Shown: in pieces, positions 6,699 to 13,244 of the stretch
Layout: each line of letters begins with the position of its first letter
Numbering within the stretch: the stretch's first letter is position 1
Origin: Deltaproteobacteria bacterium
GTDB lineage: Bacteria > UBA10199 > DSSB01
Length of the DNA stretch: 13,244 nucleotides
Direction of reading: 5' to 3'
NCBI GenBank assembly: GCA_021414045.1
Contig: JAIOPF010000065.1
Coordinates: 1-13,244, forward strand
Translations under genes and position numbers: made by a program
Notes under the pieces: generated by a model
What the model was told of the DNA's origin: nothing
What the model saw: the letters and a program-made list of their open reading frames with translations, nothing else
Database searches by the model: none

Positions 6699-7748
6699 GA
6701 AAAATGCTAGCAGCAGGCTCATCGCCGTGGCCGAGAAAAGCGGGATCACGAGATTGTCGTCCAAGCGTGGAAACACGCGTTCGGAATAGGCGCCGATCAA
6801 GCCCGCGACGGGGGCGAAGAGCCAAAGCGGACCGTGAAACGCGGGATTGAGCAGGGGATAGAACAAGCAGACCAAGGTGCAGACGCCGAAAAAGGCGAGG
6901 CTGCCTTCGAGACTGAAGCGGCCACCGAATTTGTGGCGTCCCCAGGTCACGCCGACGATCGATGCGGCCGTATCCCCCAAACCCAGGAAGAGGATGGAAA
7001 GGATCGCGATACCCTTGGGAAACAGCAGGCAGGTGAAAAAAGTGGAGAGGGCGTAGAAGGTCATGGAATTGAGATGATTGACCTCCCGCTGCCGCATGTA
7101 TTTTTGTAGGTCCTTGACCACGCGCGCATTGAAGGCGGGGGACAGAAGACGGCTGACGTCGCAGACGACGGCCAAAGCCGTGAAACACCCGAAGACGATC
7201 ATCTTGGTCTGAAAAGGGACCGGAATGAATAGATAGATCGAGATGATGATCGCCGCGGCGAGCATGTGCCAAATCTTGCGCGGCCATTGAATGACCTGAG
7301 GCTTGCCCAGGCTTTCCAGGCGGTCGATCAAGATGGCGTCGGCGGCGTGGGCGAAACCCGCGCGCAAGTCGATTTCTTTCAGGTCGGCTCGCAGTTTCTC
7401 GATGGTGGGCCCGATCTGTGCGAGGCTTTTTTTCCAATCCCCAAGGTCCGTTTCTCGGAAGCGTTGTCCCAAGGATTGAACCAAGGCCTGGGCTTGAAGA
7501 CTGATTTTTTCGAGATGCGGCCCAACGGCCAAGTCTTGAATTCCGGCGCTGGCGACCCAGGAACGGAAGCGGGAGATCTCTTCCTTCACGTGTTCTTGAA
7601 GTCGGGTGAATTGGCGATGCGCCGATTGCAGGGAGGTTTCGGGGGAAGCTTGGGCGGAGTCCTCGGCGATGAAGTGCAGGCGATCGAGAATCTCCAGAAG
7701 CCGGTTCTGGCGGACGGAGAATTCGAGAAGTAATTCGGAGCCTTGCAT
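6696..7748 (-). CDS. Sec59/dolichol-kinase-like CTP-dependent lipid kinase family protein with helical N-terminal extension
   Basis: From ATG 7748 the protein has 350 residues. The C-terminal 195 or so form a polytopic membrane domain with about seven hydrophobic segments. It bears RKIWHM (from about residue 157) and GLGDTAASIVG followed by KFGGRFSLEGSLAFF, the signature of the Sec59/Dgk1/VTE5 (COG0170) and phosphatidate cytidylyltransferase-related superfamily. Members phosphorylate polyprenols, phytol or diacylglycerol with CTP; the substrate here cannot be told. Residues 1-155 are soluble, Glu/Gln/Leu-rich and probably alpha-helical or coiled-coil, which is not part of the core family. TTG 7790 could add 14 residues but sits directly after the terminator T-run, so ATG 7748 is preferred although its SD is poor. 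Confidence 0.75.
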   Translation of the reverse strand: MQGSELLLEFSVRQNRLLEILDRLHFIAEDSAQASPETSLQSAHRQFTRLQEHVKEEISRFRSWVASAGIQDLAVGPHLEKISLQAQALVQSLGQRFRETDLGDWKKSLAQIGPTIEKLRADLKEIDLRAGFAHAADAILIDRLESLGKPQVIQWPRKIWHMLAAAIIISIYLFIPVPFQTKMIVFGCFTALAVVCDVSRLLSPAFNARVVKDLQKYMRQREVNHLNSMTFYALSTFFTCLLFPKGIAILSILFLGLGDTAASIVGVTWGRHKFGGRFSLEGSLAFFGVCTLVCLFYPLLNPAFHGPLWLFAPVAGLIGAYSERVFPRLDDNLVIPLFSATAMSLLLAFF

Positions 7749-7792
7749 GGCGGACCCATATGCGAAGGCGGCCCTTTTGTCGAGGGGCAAAA

Positions 7793-7824
7793 AAAATCCC
7801 GGTCCTGGTGGGGGCCGGGATTTT
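7793..7824 (-). terminator. Rho-independent terminator of the small lipoprotein gene
   Basis: AAAATCCCGG (7793-7802) pairs perfectly with CCGGGATTTT (7815-7824). Two further G-C pairs and a G-U extend the stem, around a loop of about 6 nt. On the minus strand the stem is followed by a run of T (7798 down to 7789 region). It lies 20 bp after the lipoprotein stop. The plus-strand side also ends in TTTT, but no plus-strand gene ends here. Confidence 0.85.
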
Positions 7825-7843
7825 AGGAACAGCTTTTAGCCGA

Positions 7844-8221
7844 TTACATTTCGCAGCCGTAAGCGCTCAGGGCGGTCTTGGCTTGCTCCATGGCGGTCTT
7901 ACAGGCCATGGCTAGGGACGACTTGCCCTCGGGGGTCGCGGCGGCGGTTTTCCAGGCATCGCGGGTCTTGGCGAAGGCATCCTTCATCGCGCCACGGGCC
8001 ATTTCGGGGACCTTGTCGCCGATGCATTTTTCGTATTTCGCGATGTAGTCGTCGCACTCGGGAACACCGGTCAGACCATCGGCGGCGGGTTTCGTATCCG
8101 CCGTGGTTGTCGTGGTGGTGGTCGTCGTGGTCGAGGTTTCTTCTTTTTTCTCTTTGCTGCAGGCGCTCAACGCGAGGGTCGCGAACAGAACAGCGGCAAA
8201 TAACGATGAAAATTTCTTCAC
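7844..8221 (-). CDS. Small four-cysteine lipoprotein with poly-threonine linker
   Basis: A 125-residue protein. Residues 1-20 are a signal peptide ending in the lipobox LSAC, with Cys21 the lipidated residue. KEKKEE and ten consecutive Thr (31-40) form a linker. The globular part (about 50-125) has ECDDYIAKYEKC, an Ala/Lys-rich helical middle and GCEM at the end. Its four cysteines (56, 66, 107, 123) are spaced as for two disulfides. I recall similar uncharacterised lipoproteins in deltaproteobacteria but know no function. The start is GTG, supported by AAGGAGG at 8233-8227 with a 5-nt spacer. A terminator follows, so it is probably a single-gene transcript. Confidence 0.85.
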   Translation of the reverse strand: MKKFSSLFAAVLFATLALSACSKEKKEETSTTTTTTTTTTADTKPAADGLTGVPECDDYIAKYEKCIGDKVPEMARGAMKDAFAKTRDAWKTAAATPEGKSSLAMACKTAMEQAKTALSAYGCEM

Positions 8222-8273
8222 TTCAGCCTCCTTGGCATATAAGTTTAACGAAAAGGTCGAACCCTAGGGCGCC

Positions 8274-8302
8274 TATTTACGCAAGGAGACGCGAGGAATC
8301 AA
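8274..8302 (-). promoter_or_regulatory. Possible promoter of the small lipoprotein gene
   Basis: On the minus strand TTGATT (8302-8297) and TAAATA (8279-8274) are exactly 17 bp apart, matching consensus at 4/6 and 3/6. Transcription would start roughly 45 nt before the GTG. A tentative call. Confidence 0.3.
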
Positions 8303-8428
8303 TCTTTAAATTTATCATGGTTATAGGGCTAGACCCCCGGGAATTCGCCGTAAACCAAGGCCTAGTCCGCCAAGAGAAACTCCGAGCCAAGTCGGTATCC
8401 AAAATCCTTCATTTCCTCGCTCCTCGTC
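8303..8428. other. Intergenic stretch with no recognised content
   Basis: This is the middle of the longest gene-free interval (8222-8494), between the divergent lipoprotein and small-protein genes. Its flanks carry candidate promoters. Between them I find no SD-backed ORF, repeat, tRNA-like cloverleaf or terminator. Confidence 0.5.
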
Positions 8429-8458
8429 TTGTCAGGGCGGCCGGGACCCCGTTATCAT
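8429..8458 (+). promoter_or_regulatory. Sigma-70-type promoter for the small protein at 8495
   Basis: TTGTCA (8429-8434, 5/6) and TATCAT (8453-8458, 5/6) are separated by 18 bp. Transcription would start near 8465, giving a leader of about 30 nt before ATG 8495 with its SD at 8485-8490. The agreement of promoter, SD and ORF supports all three. Confidence 0.6.
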
Positions 8459-8494
8459 GATCTTTGGAAGAGGGGAATGCCTGCAGGAGGAAGT

Positions 8495-8662
8495 ATGGGA
8501 AACTGGAAAGGGGTTTTTCGCATGGGGCTTCTGGCTCTCATGCTGTTCTTGGCCCTAGGGACGGCCTTTCTACCGATGAAAATCGCCGTCGAAGACCAGG
8601 ACGATGATGGGTCTTCCGGTCATTGGGAGGGGGTCGCCTTGGCGCATCTCGATTCCTTGTGA
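8495..8662 (+). CDS. Small membrane or exported protein, 55 aa
   Basis: Starting at ATG 8495, 4 nt after a perfect AGGAGG (8485-8490), the ORF encodes 55 residues. The N-terminus MGNWKGVFRM leads into one hydrophobic segment (about 11-27), then an acidic tail. The tail holds EDQDDDG (33-39), which fits the DxDxDG calcium-loop spacing, and SGHWEGVALAHLDSL at the end. The hydrophobic segment may be a signal peptide or a single anchor. No family is recognised. The open frame reaches back to 8429, but that part is the promoter. It precedes the AsmA-like gene by 75 bp and might share its transcript. Confidence 0.6.
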   Translation: MGNWKGVFRMGLLALMLFLALGTAFLPMKIAVEDQDDDGSSGHWEGVALAHLDSL

Positions 8663-8683
8663 CCCAACCTTGAAACGAACGTC

Positions 8684-8734
8684 TTAGCCCCTATCCGACA
8701 ATTGCCAGGAAACGGCTTTTGCATTAGGGGCTAA
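8684..8734 (+). promoter_or_regulatory. Inverted repeat masking the SD of the AsmA-like gene
   Basis: TTAGCCCCTA (8684-8693) is perfectly complementary to TAGGGGCTAA (8725-8734), with a 31-nt loop. The 3' arm contains AGGGG, the only SD candidate for ATG 8738. As RNA it could limit translation of the AsmA-like gene; as DNA it could bind a dimeric regulator. No T-run follows, so it is not a standard terminator. Confidence 0.55.
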
Positions 8735-8737
8735 ACG

Positions 8738-10675
8738 ATGTTCAAGAACAAGATCCTCCTGATTTTTGGCTCGCTGACGGCCGTGCTGGCCGTGGGAGCG
8801 ATCTCCATCCTTGCCTACTTGTCTTATCAGATTCGGGATATCAAGACTCCCCTGCTCGAGTTTTTGAAAAGCCAGATCGCCGGCGAACTGCAAATCGGCG
8901 AGGCTCAAGTGAGTTTTATTCCGCCCGGCATCAACCTGGAAAACACGAAGCTTTACGCCCCGGGCGAGACCCAGCCTTCGGCCTCCATTGGGCACGCCGA
9001 ACTGCGGTTTAGCGTCATTCCCCTCGTCAGGAAAAAGATCGAGGCGAGCTTGATCTTGGAGAAGCCGGAGATCCTGTTCAATCGCACGAAGGACGGCAAA
9101 AGCAACATGGAGAAAATCTTCGCTCCCTTGCTGGCGGGAGAGAAGAAGGCGACGGTGAATCCGCTCGACCAGTTTTGGTGGAAACGCTTGGCGATCGACA
9201 AACTCAAGATCGAGGACGCCCATTTCAAGGCGACGCGGGAAGGCCGCGACGAAGTCACCGAACTTCGCAACCTCGATATAGCCGCCGACCATATCCGCTT
9301 CGATGCCGAGCGTCAGCCCGCCAAGCTCAAGATCCGATACCTGATGCCCCAGATCAGCCAAGAGCCGATGGAGCTGAATACGCGAATGACCTTCGATGAA
9401 GCGGCCCAAGGGCTTAGTTTTAGCGAAGGCAGTTTCGGTTGGGGCGACGTGAAAATGGATTTCGGCGGGCAGGCCTTGTTGCCCTCTCCCGAACGCAAGG
9501 AAGTCGCGCTGGACCTCACTTTCGGTTCCAAGGGCTTGGATCTCAAGAAGATCGGAAAGATGCTTAAGGATCCGCTCCCGGCCTCCGGAGTCCTTGCGAT
9601 GCAGGGAACCGTAAAGGGGACGGCTTTCGCTCCCTTGATCAAGGTGATCCTCGACTCGCCGGCTCTGACGGTTTCCGGAAAAACTCTTTCCAACCTGCAC
9701 GCCGAATTATCCAAACAAGAGAAGCCCATCGAAATCCAAAATACCTCCTTCGGAATTTACGGAGGGACGGTGGGCTTGAGCGGGGAGGCTTTGACCGGAC
9801 CGACGACCTCGGCCAATGTCAATGTAGCCTTAAAGTCCCTGAGTCTGGCCGCGGCCTCAGGAAAAAGTAATCCGGCGAGGTTGAGCGGCAATCTCAAGCT
9901 TTCCAGCCCCAACGTCGCCAGTCCTTATTCTTTTAGCGGCGGCGGCAATATCTCGGTGGGTCCCATTCCCCTTCCGGTGGTCGATCTGAAGGGCAAGGTC
10001 AAGGTCGCGGAGATCCTCGCGGCGGGCACGGCGGCGGGACAAATGATCAACGTCGGCATGCTTTCCTCCAGCGCCAACCTCATCGGCACCCAGGTCGATG
10101 CGATTAACGCCAGCGTGCGAATCGCCGGAAACAATATCACCTTGGCGCCTTTCTCGATGGCCAACGGCCACTTTAGCGCCTCGGGCAACGCGACGATCGC
10201 CCAGCAAAAGAGCATCAACGGAAGCGGCACTTTTCACCTGAATCCCGGCGTCACCGCGAGCTTGATCACCGATCCCATGCTGCGCGGCGCGGTGACCGGA
10301 GGGAAGGGTGGCCTTTCGATTCCCTTCTCGATCAGCGGGCCTTTGGATGATCCGAATATCACCGTGGATAGCGGTTATTTGCAGGGACTCATCGCCAAGG
10401 CGACGGCCATGGGACTCAAGAACATGTTGATGGGCGGACTGAAGCCGCAAAACATGTTGAATTCGGCCCTCAAAAATACGCCGCTCGGCGACCCGAAGAA
10501 TCCCCTGAGTCAAATCCTCGGAACGTCTTCCGCCCCAGCCACTCAGACCCAGGCTCGCAATTCTTCGACTTCGACCCGCAACACCGCCAAGCAAAGCGCC
10601 CAGCCCAGCTCGCCTCGCGATCGCCGAAACCAGGCTATCCAGCAAGGCATCAACGGTCTGCTCTTCGGTAAATAA
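8738..10675 (+). CDS. AsmA-like envelope protein
   Basis: A 645-residue protein with a single N-terminal membrane anchor (about residues 6-28), followed by LKSQIAGELQIGEAQVSF and INLENTKLYAPGE, the usual AsmA-type opening. A long beta-rich periplasmic region follows, with repeated short strands, and SGPLDDPNITVD near residues 532-543 is the conserved AsmA C-terminal element. A Ser/Thr/Gln-rich low-complexity segment (about 585-625) precedes the end. AsmA/TamB relatives are bridge-like proteins tied to phospholipid transport and outer-membrane homeostasis; the specific role here is inferred. The SD (AGGGG, 8726-8730) lies inside a leader inverted repeat. It is followed by tgt after 46 bp. Confidence 0.85.
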   Translation: MFKNKILLIFGSLTAVLAVGAISILAYLSYQIRDIKTPLLEFLKSQIAGELQIGEAQVSFIPPGINLENTKLYAPGETQPSASIGHAELRFSVIPLVRKKIEASLILEKPEILFNRTKDGKSNMEKIFAPLLAGEKKATVNPLDQFWWKRLAIDKLKIEDAHFKATREGRDEVTELRNLDIAADHIRFDAERQPAKLKIRYLMPQISQEPMELNTRMTFDEAAQGLSFSEGSFGWGDVKMDFGGQALLPSPERKEVALDLTFGSKGLDLKKIGKMLKDPLPASGVLAMQGTVKGTAFAPLIKVILDSPALTVSGKTLSNLHAELSKQEKPIEIQNTSFGIYGGTVGLSGEALTGPTTSANVNVALKSLSLAAASGKSNPARLSGNLKLSSPNVASPYSFSGGGNISVGPIPLPVVDLKGKVKVAEILAAGTAAGQMINVGMLSSSANLIGTQVDAINASVRIAGNNITLAPFSMANGHFSASGNATIAQQKSINGSGTFHLNPGVTASLITDPMLRGAVTGGKGGLSIPFSISGPLDDPNITVDSGYLQGLIAKATAMGLKNMLMGGLKPQNMLNSALKNTPLGDPKNPLSQILGTSSAPATQTQARNSSTSTRNTAKQSAQPSSPRDRRNQAIQQGINGLLFGK

Positions 10676-10721
10676 TTCTAGCTTGTGAGCGAGGGGGAAA
10701 GCGGCTAGGCCAGCCCTCCGT

Positions 10722-11882
10722 ATGGCTTTTCAACTGCTGCAAAAAGATCCTGGAACCCAAGCCCGCCTCGGGCGTTACGAGACCGCCCACGGAACCATCG
10801 AGACCCCGGTCTTCATGCCCGTCGGAACCCAGGCCACTGTCAAGGCCATGCGCCCTGACGAGCTCAAGGCCATGGGCGCTTCGATCATCCTGGGGAATAC
10901 CTATCATCTTTTTTTGCGCCCAGGACATCGTCTTATCGAGGAGTTGGGCGGACTGCACCGATTCATGAATTGGCAAGGCCCCATTCTGACCGACAGCGGT
11001 GGTTATCAAGTTTTCTCCTTGGCCAAGATGTGCAAGTTGAGCGAATCCGGCGTCGTTTTTCAATCGCATCTCGATGGGAGTTCCCATTTGCTCAGTCCGG
11101 AATTGGCCATTGAAATTCAGGAAGCCTTGGGCAGCGACATCATGATGGTACTGGACGAATGCCTGCCTTACCCATCGACCCACGAAACGGTCGCCAAATC
11201 CCTGGGATTGACGGTGGACTGGGCCCGTCGTTGCCTCGAGGCCAAGCGTCGGGACGACAACTCGTTGTTCGCGATCGTGCAGGGCGGGGTATTTCATGAT
11301 TTGCGCCGGGAATGCGCCGAGCGACTTCTAGAACTAGAATCGAAACCCTCGGCGGACGGGCGCCCGCGGACTTTCGATGGCATTGCGGTCGGCGGCCTTT
11401 CGGTCGGCGAGCCGATGGAATTGGCCTATGACACGGTCGGGGACTTGGCTCCGCGTCTACCCGAGACGCGACCTCGTTACTTGATGGGCGTGGGAATGCC
11501 CCAAGATATCGTTACCTGCATTGGTTTGGGGATCGACATGTTCGATTGCGTGGTTCCGACCCGGTCGGCGCGTCATGGTTTGTTATTTACCCCGAAAGGG
11601 CGTCTGTACATCAAGCGAGCCGAGTTTCTCCGGGATTCCAGGCCCATCGACGAAAATTGTCCTTGTTATACCTGCAAAAATTACAGCCGGGCCTACCTGC
11701 GCCATCTTAGCTTAAGCAAGGAAGTCCTCTCGGCGGTGCTAAATACAATTCATAATTTACATTACTTTCTTAATCTGTTAACCCAGGCCCGCCTTGCCAT
11801 CCGGGCGGGTGATTATGCCGGTTTTCAAAGGCGTTTTTTCAGCGAATACCAGACAGGAGAAACCCGTGTTCCTCAGCCGTAA
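10722..11882 (+). CDS. tgt: Queuine/preQ1 tRNA-guanine transglycosylase
   Basis: The 386-residue enzyme exchanges G34 of tRNA-Tyr/His/Asn/Asp for preQ1 in queuosine synthesis. Visible are ETPVFMPVGT (27-36), LTDSGGYQVFSL with Asp91, VQGG (186-189), GIDMFDCVVPTRSARHG with the nucleophilic Asp275, and the zinc site CPCYTC (Cys313, Cys315, Cys318) plus His344. A stretch of about 12 residues, ESKPSADGRPRT (206-217), appears inserted before FDGIAVGGLSVGEP. ATG 10722 matches the family's start though no clear SD precedes it, suggesting coupling to upstream translation or a structured leader. The 3' end overlaps yajC by 17 nt in the common tgt-yajC-secD order. Confidence 0.97.
   Translation: MAFQLLQKDPGTQARLGRYETAHGTIETPVFMPVGTQATVKAMRPDELKAMGASIILGNTYHLFLRPGHRLIEELGGLHRFMNWQGPILTDSGGYQVFSLAKMCKLSESGVVFQSHLDGSSHLLSPELAIEIQEALGSDIMMVLDECLPYPSTHETVAKSLGLTVDWARRCLEAKRRDDNSLFAIVQGGVFHDLRRECAERLLELESKPSADGRPRTFDGIAVGGLSVGEPMELAYDTVGDLAPRLPETRPRYLMGVGMPQDIVTCIGLGIDMFDCVVPTRSARHGLLFTPKGRLYIKRAEFLRDSRPIDENCPCYTCKNYSRAYLRHLSLSKEVLSAVLNTIHNLHYFLNLLTQARLAIRAGDYAGFQRRFFSEYQTGETRVPQP
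11855..11860 (+). promoter_or_regulatory. SD that selects the GTG start of yajC
   Basis: AGGAGA lies inside the end of tgt, 5 nt before GTG 11866. It decides for this start against the in-frame ATG at 11794, which has no SD and would overlap tgt by 89 nt. Confidence 0.7.
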
Positions 11883-12255
11883 AGCTAAATTTTGGGCAGT
11901 AGCCCTCGTGATCGGGATCCAAACCGTCCGCTCCTCGGCTTTCGCTCAGGCCCAAGGCGCGGCTCCCACTCAAGGCGGACCCGCCCAGACCTTCAGTTTT
12001 TTCCTTCCGCTGCTTGCGGTCTTCGGGATCTTTTATTTCCTGATCATTCGTCCCCAACAGAAGAACGCGAAAACGCATCAGCTCATGCTCAAGAACATCG
12101 AAAAGGGCAACCAGGTCGTCACCATCGGTGGCATCCTCGGTAAAGTGGTGGGCGTCGCCGATAACATCCTCACCCTTGAAATCTCCGACAACGTGAAGAT
12201 CAAGGTCGAACGCAGCGGCATCCAGACGGTCAAAGCCGAAGGGAAGGGCGAGTAA
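11866..12255 (+). CDS. yajC: Sec translocase accessory subunit YajC
   Basis: A 129-residue inner-membrane protein that associates with SecDF at the SecYEG translocon. Residues 43-61 (FSFFLPLLAVFGIFYFLII) are the single membrane span. The signature RPQQKNAKTHQLML and VVTIGGILGKVVGV follow, in the cytoplasmic domain. The N-terminal 28 residues look like an added signal-type hydrophobic stretch ending SSAFAQAQ, longer than in E. coli YajC. GTG 11866 is chosen for its AGGAGA SD. The gene overlaps the tgt end by 17 nt and secD follows after 8 nt. Confidence 0.95.
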   Translation: MFLSRKAKFWAVALVIGIQTVRSSAFAQAQGAAPTQGGPAQTFSFFLPLLAVFGIFYFLIIRPQQKNAKTHQLMLKNIEKGNQVVTIGGILGKVVGVADNILTLEISDNVKIKVERSGIQTVKAEGKGE

Positions 12256-12263
12256 GACTTTCT

Positions 12264-13244
12264 ATGACTTCCCGCTGGCGTTACCAAACATATTTTGCGG
12301 TCTTCCTGACCATCCTTTCGATTTACCTCCTGGTCCCCTCGGTCCTGAATTTTCAGAAAGTCCGAGAATTGGCCGAAAAGCAGGGCGCCGATCTGCCTTG
12401 GTATTTCAGTTTTTTCCCCGATAAGCAGATCAACCTTGGCCTGGATCTCCAGGGCGGCATTTATCTCGAATTGGAAGTCAACGTCGATGAAGCTCTCGTG
12501 CACCGCAGCGAGATCATTTCGAGCGAGATCGAGCGTTTCCTGAAAGAAAAGACCATTGGTTACCAGCGCGTCTCCGTGGTGCCGAAGACCAGTAAAATCG
12601 AGATCTTTCTCGATAAGCCCGACGACATGGTCGTGTTGCGCAACCATATCAAGGATCTTTACGGCAATACCCTCAAAGAGATGGACCAAGCTCCCGTCCT
12701 AAACTTCCACCTCAAGACCGAAGGTGAAGAGGCTGGCCTCGCCAAGTTCCAAGCGGTGCTCGAATGGGCCAAAACCCAGCCGAAGATTCTCGAGATCGAC
12801 CGCTACAAGAACGACCTCCAGGTCGTGCCGGTGACGAGCGGGGATTCCGGAGAGGTCGAGTCGGCGGTCCTGACCAGCTTCGGTGGCGACCTCGAAAAAA
12901 TTCAGCCTCCGGCGGCCGTCTACTTGGCGCTGAGCGAGGTCTACCAGAATCGCTTGAAGGACGAGACCCTCAAGCAGGCCGTCGAGACCATCCGTAACCG
13001 CATCGACCGTCACGGCGTCGCCGAGCCCGATATTCGACGCCTGGGCGACAACCGCGTGGTGGTCGAGCTTCCCGGCGTCAGCGATCCCGACCGTGCCATC
13101 GGCTTGGTGAAGCGCGCGGGCAAACTCGAGTTCAAGTTGATCGACGAGACGATGAACGACGCCCAGGTGAGGGAAATGGTCGAGAAGGCCCGCGTCGACA
13201 ATAAGATTCCCTCCGGTTTTACCGAAGAGGTCGTCGCCCAGATC
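12264..13244 (+). CDS. secD: Protein-export membrane protein SecD, 5' part
   Basis: The frame opens at ATG 12264 and continues through the window edge, giving the first 327 residues. TM1 is about residues 9-28. GLDLQGGIYLELEV (59-72) is the SecD signature at the start of the periplasmic P1 domain. AVETIRNRIDRHGVAEPDIRR (239-259), VVVELPGVSDPDRA (265-278) and KLEFKLIDE (287-295) follow as in other SecD proteins. Membrane spans 2-6 would lie beyond the window. SecD with SecF uses the proton gradient to help pull secreted proteins out of SecYEG. Expected next gene is secF, unless they are fused. Confidence 0.96.
   Translation, partial: MTSRWRYQTYFAVFLTILSIYLLVPSVLNFQKVRELAEKQGADLPWYFSFFPDKQINLGLDLQGGIYLELEVNVDEALVHRSEIISSEIERFLKEKTIGYQRVSVVPKTSKIEIFLDKPDDMVVLRNHIKDLYGNTLKEMDQAPVLNFHLKTEGEEAGLAKFQAVLEWAKTQPKILEIDRYKNDLQVVPVTSGDSGEVESAVLTSFGGDLEKIQPPAAVYLALSEVYQNRLKDETLKQAVETIRNRIDRHGVAEPDIRRLGDNRVVVELPGVSDPDRAIGLVKRAGKLEFKLIDETMNDAQVREMVEKARVDNKIPSGFTEEVVAQI

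Noticed and set aside
8317..8460. A 47-residue plus-strand ORF starting ATGGTTATAGGG
   Set aside because: There is no SD, no family resemblance, and its end overlaps the promoter of the gene at 8495.
8684..8734. A preQ1 riboswitch, suggested by the nearby tgt gene
   Set aside because: The repeat precedes the AsmA-like gene, not tgt, and lacks the compact C-rich hairpin plus A-rich tail of preQ1 aptamers.
10676..10721. Short GC-rich complementary pieces before tgt as a terminator or switch
   Set aside because: The possible stems are only 4-5 bp, they compete with one another, and no T-run follows.

Overview
The window reads as an ordinary chromosomal stretch of a diderm (Gram-negative) bacterium. 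Pointers are a SecD/YajC export pair, an outer-membrane beta-barrel with a C-terminal Phe, a lipobox lipoprotein and an AsmA-like envelope protein. Base composition looks like the upper 50s % GC. Several genes start with TTG or GTG behind good Shine-Dalgarno (SD) sites. The gene content resembles deltaproteobacteria-like lineages, but that placement is inference from protein style only. I see no phage, IS element, CRISPR array, tRNA or rRNA.

Left part (1-2968): the 3' end of a di-heme cytochrome c peroxidase-type gene converges on a DUF502 membrane-protein gene. That gene is divergent from a DUF2490-type outer-membrane barrel gene. An exodeoxyribonuclease III gene lacking about its first 60 codons follows on the minus strand. 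It abuts the start of a secreted CAP-domain (YkwD-type) protein gene.

Middle (2969-6178): a plus-strand sulfur-assimilation operon, cysC-cysH-cysQ. The genes overlap or touch, and the leader holds a perfect 10-bp inverted repeat that would cover the cysC SD. A BtuF/FhuD-like metal-chelate or cobalamin-binding protein gene follows 6 bp downstream. It is frameshifted by an exact 10-bp tandem duplication; removing one copy restores a normal-looking full-length protein. It ends tail-to-tail with mscL, sharing one TTAA for both stops.

Next (6175-8221, minus strand): mscL with a four-cysteine zinc-ribbon-like tail, a polytopic Sec59/dolichol-kinase-like protein with a long helical N-terminal extension, and a small four-cysteine lipoprotein with a poly-threonine linker. 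A strong intrinsic terminator follows the lipoprotein gene.

Right part (8429-13244, plus strand): a small exported or membrane protein (55 aa) with a recognisable promoter and SD, a 645-aa AsmA-like envelope protein whose leader also has an inverted repeat over its SD, then tgt-yajC-secD. That last cluster joins tRNA queuosine modification to the Sec translocase accessory subunits. secD runs off the window. No gene-free stretch exceeds 300 bp; the longest is 8222-8494.

I do not see a clearly new multi-gene system. The observations most worth checking are the duplication-disrupted BtuF-like gene, the truncated exonuclease gene, and the two SD-masking leader hairpins.
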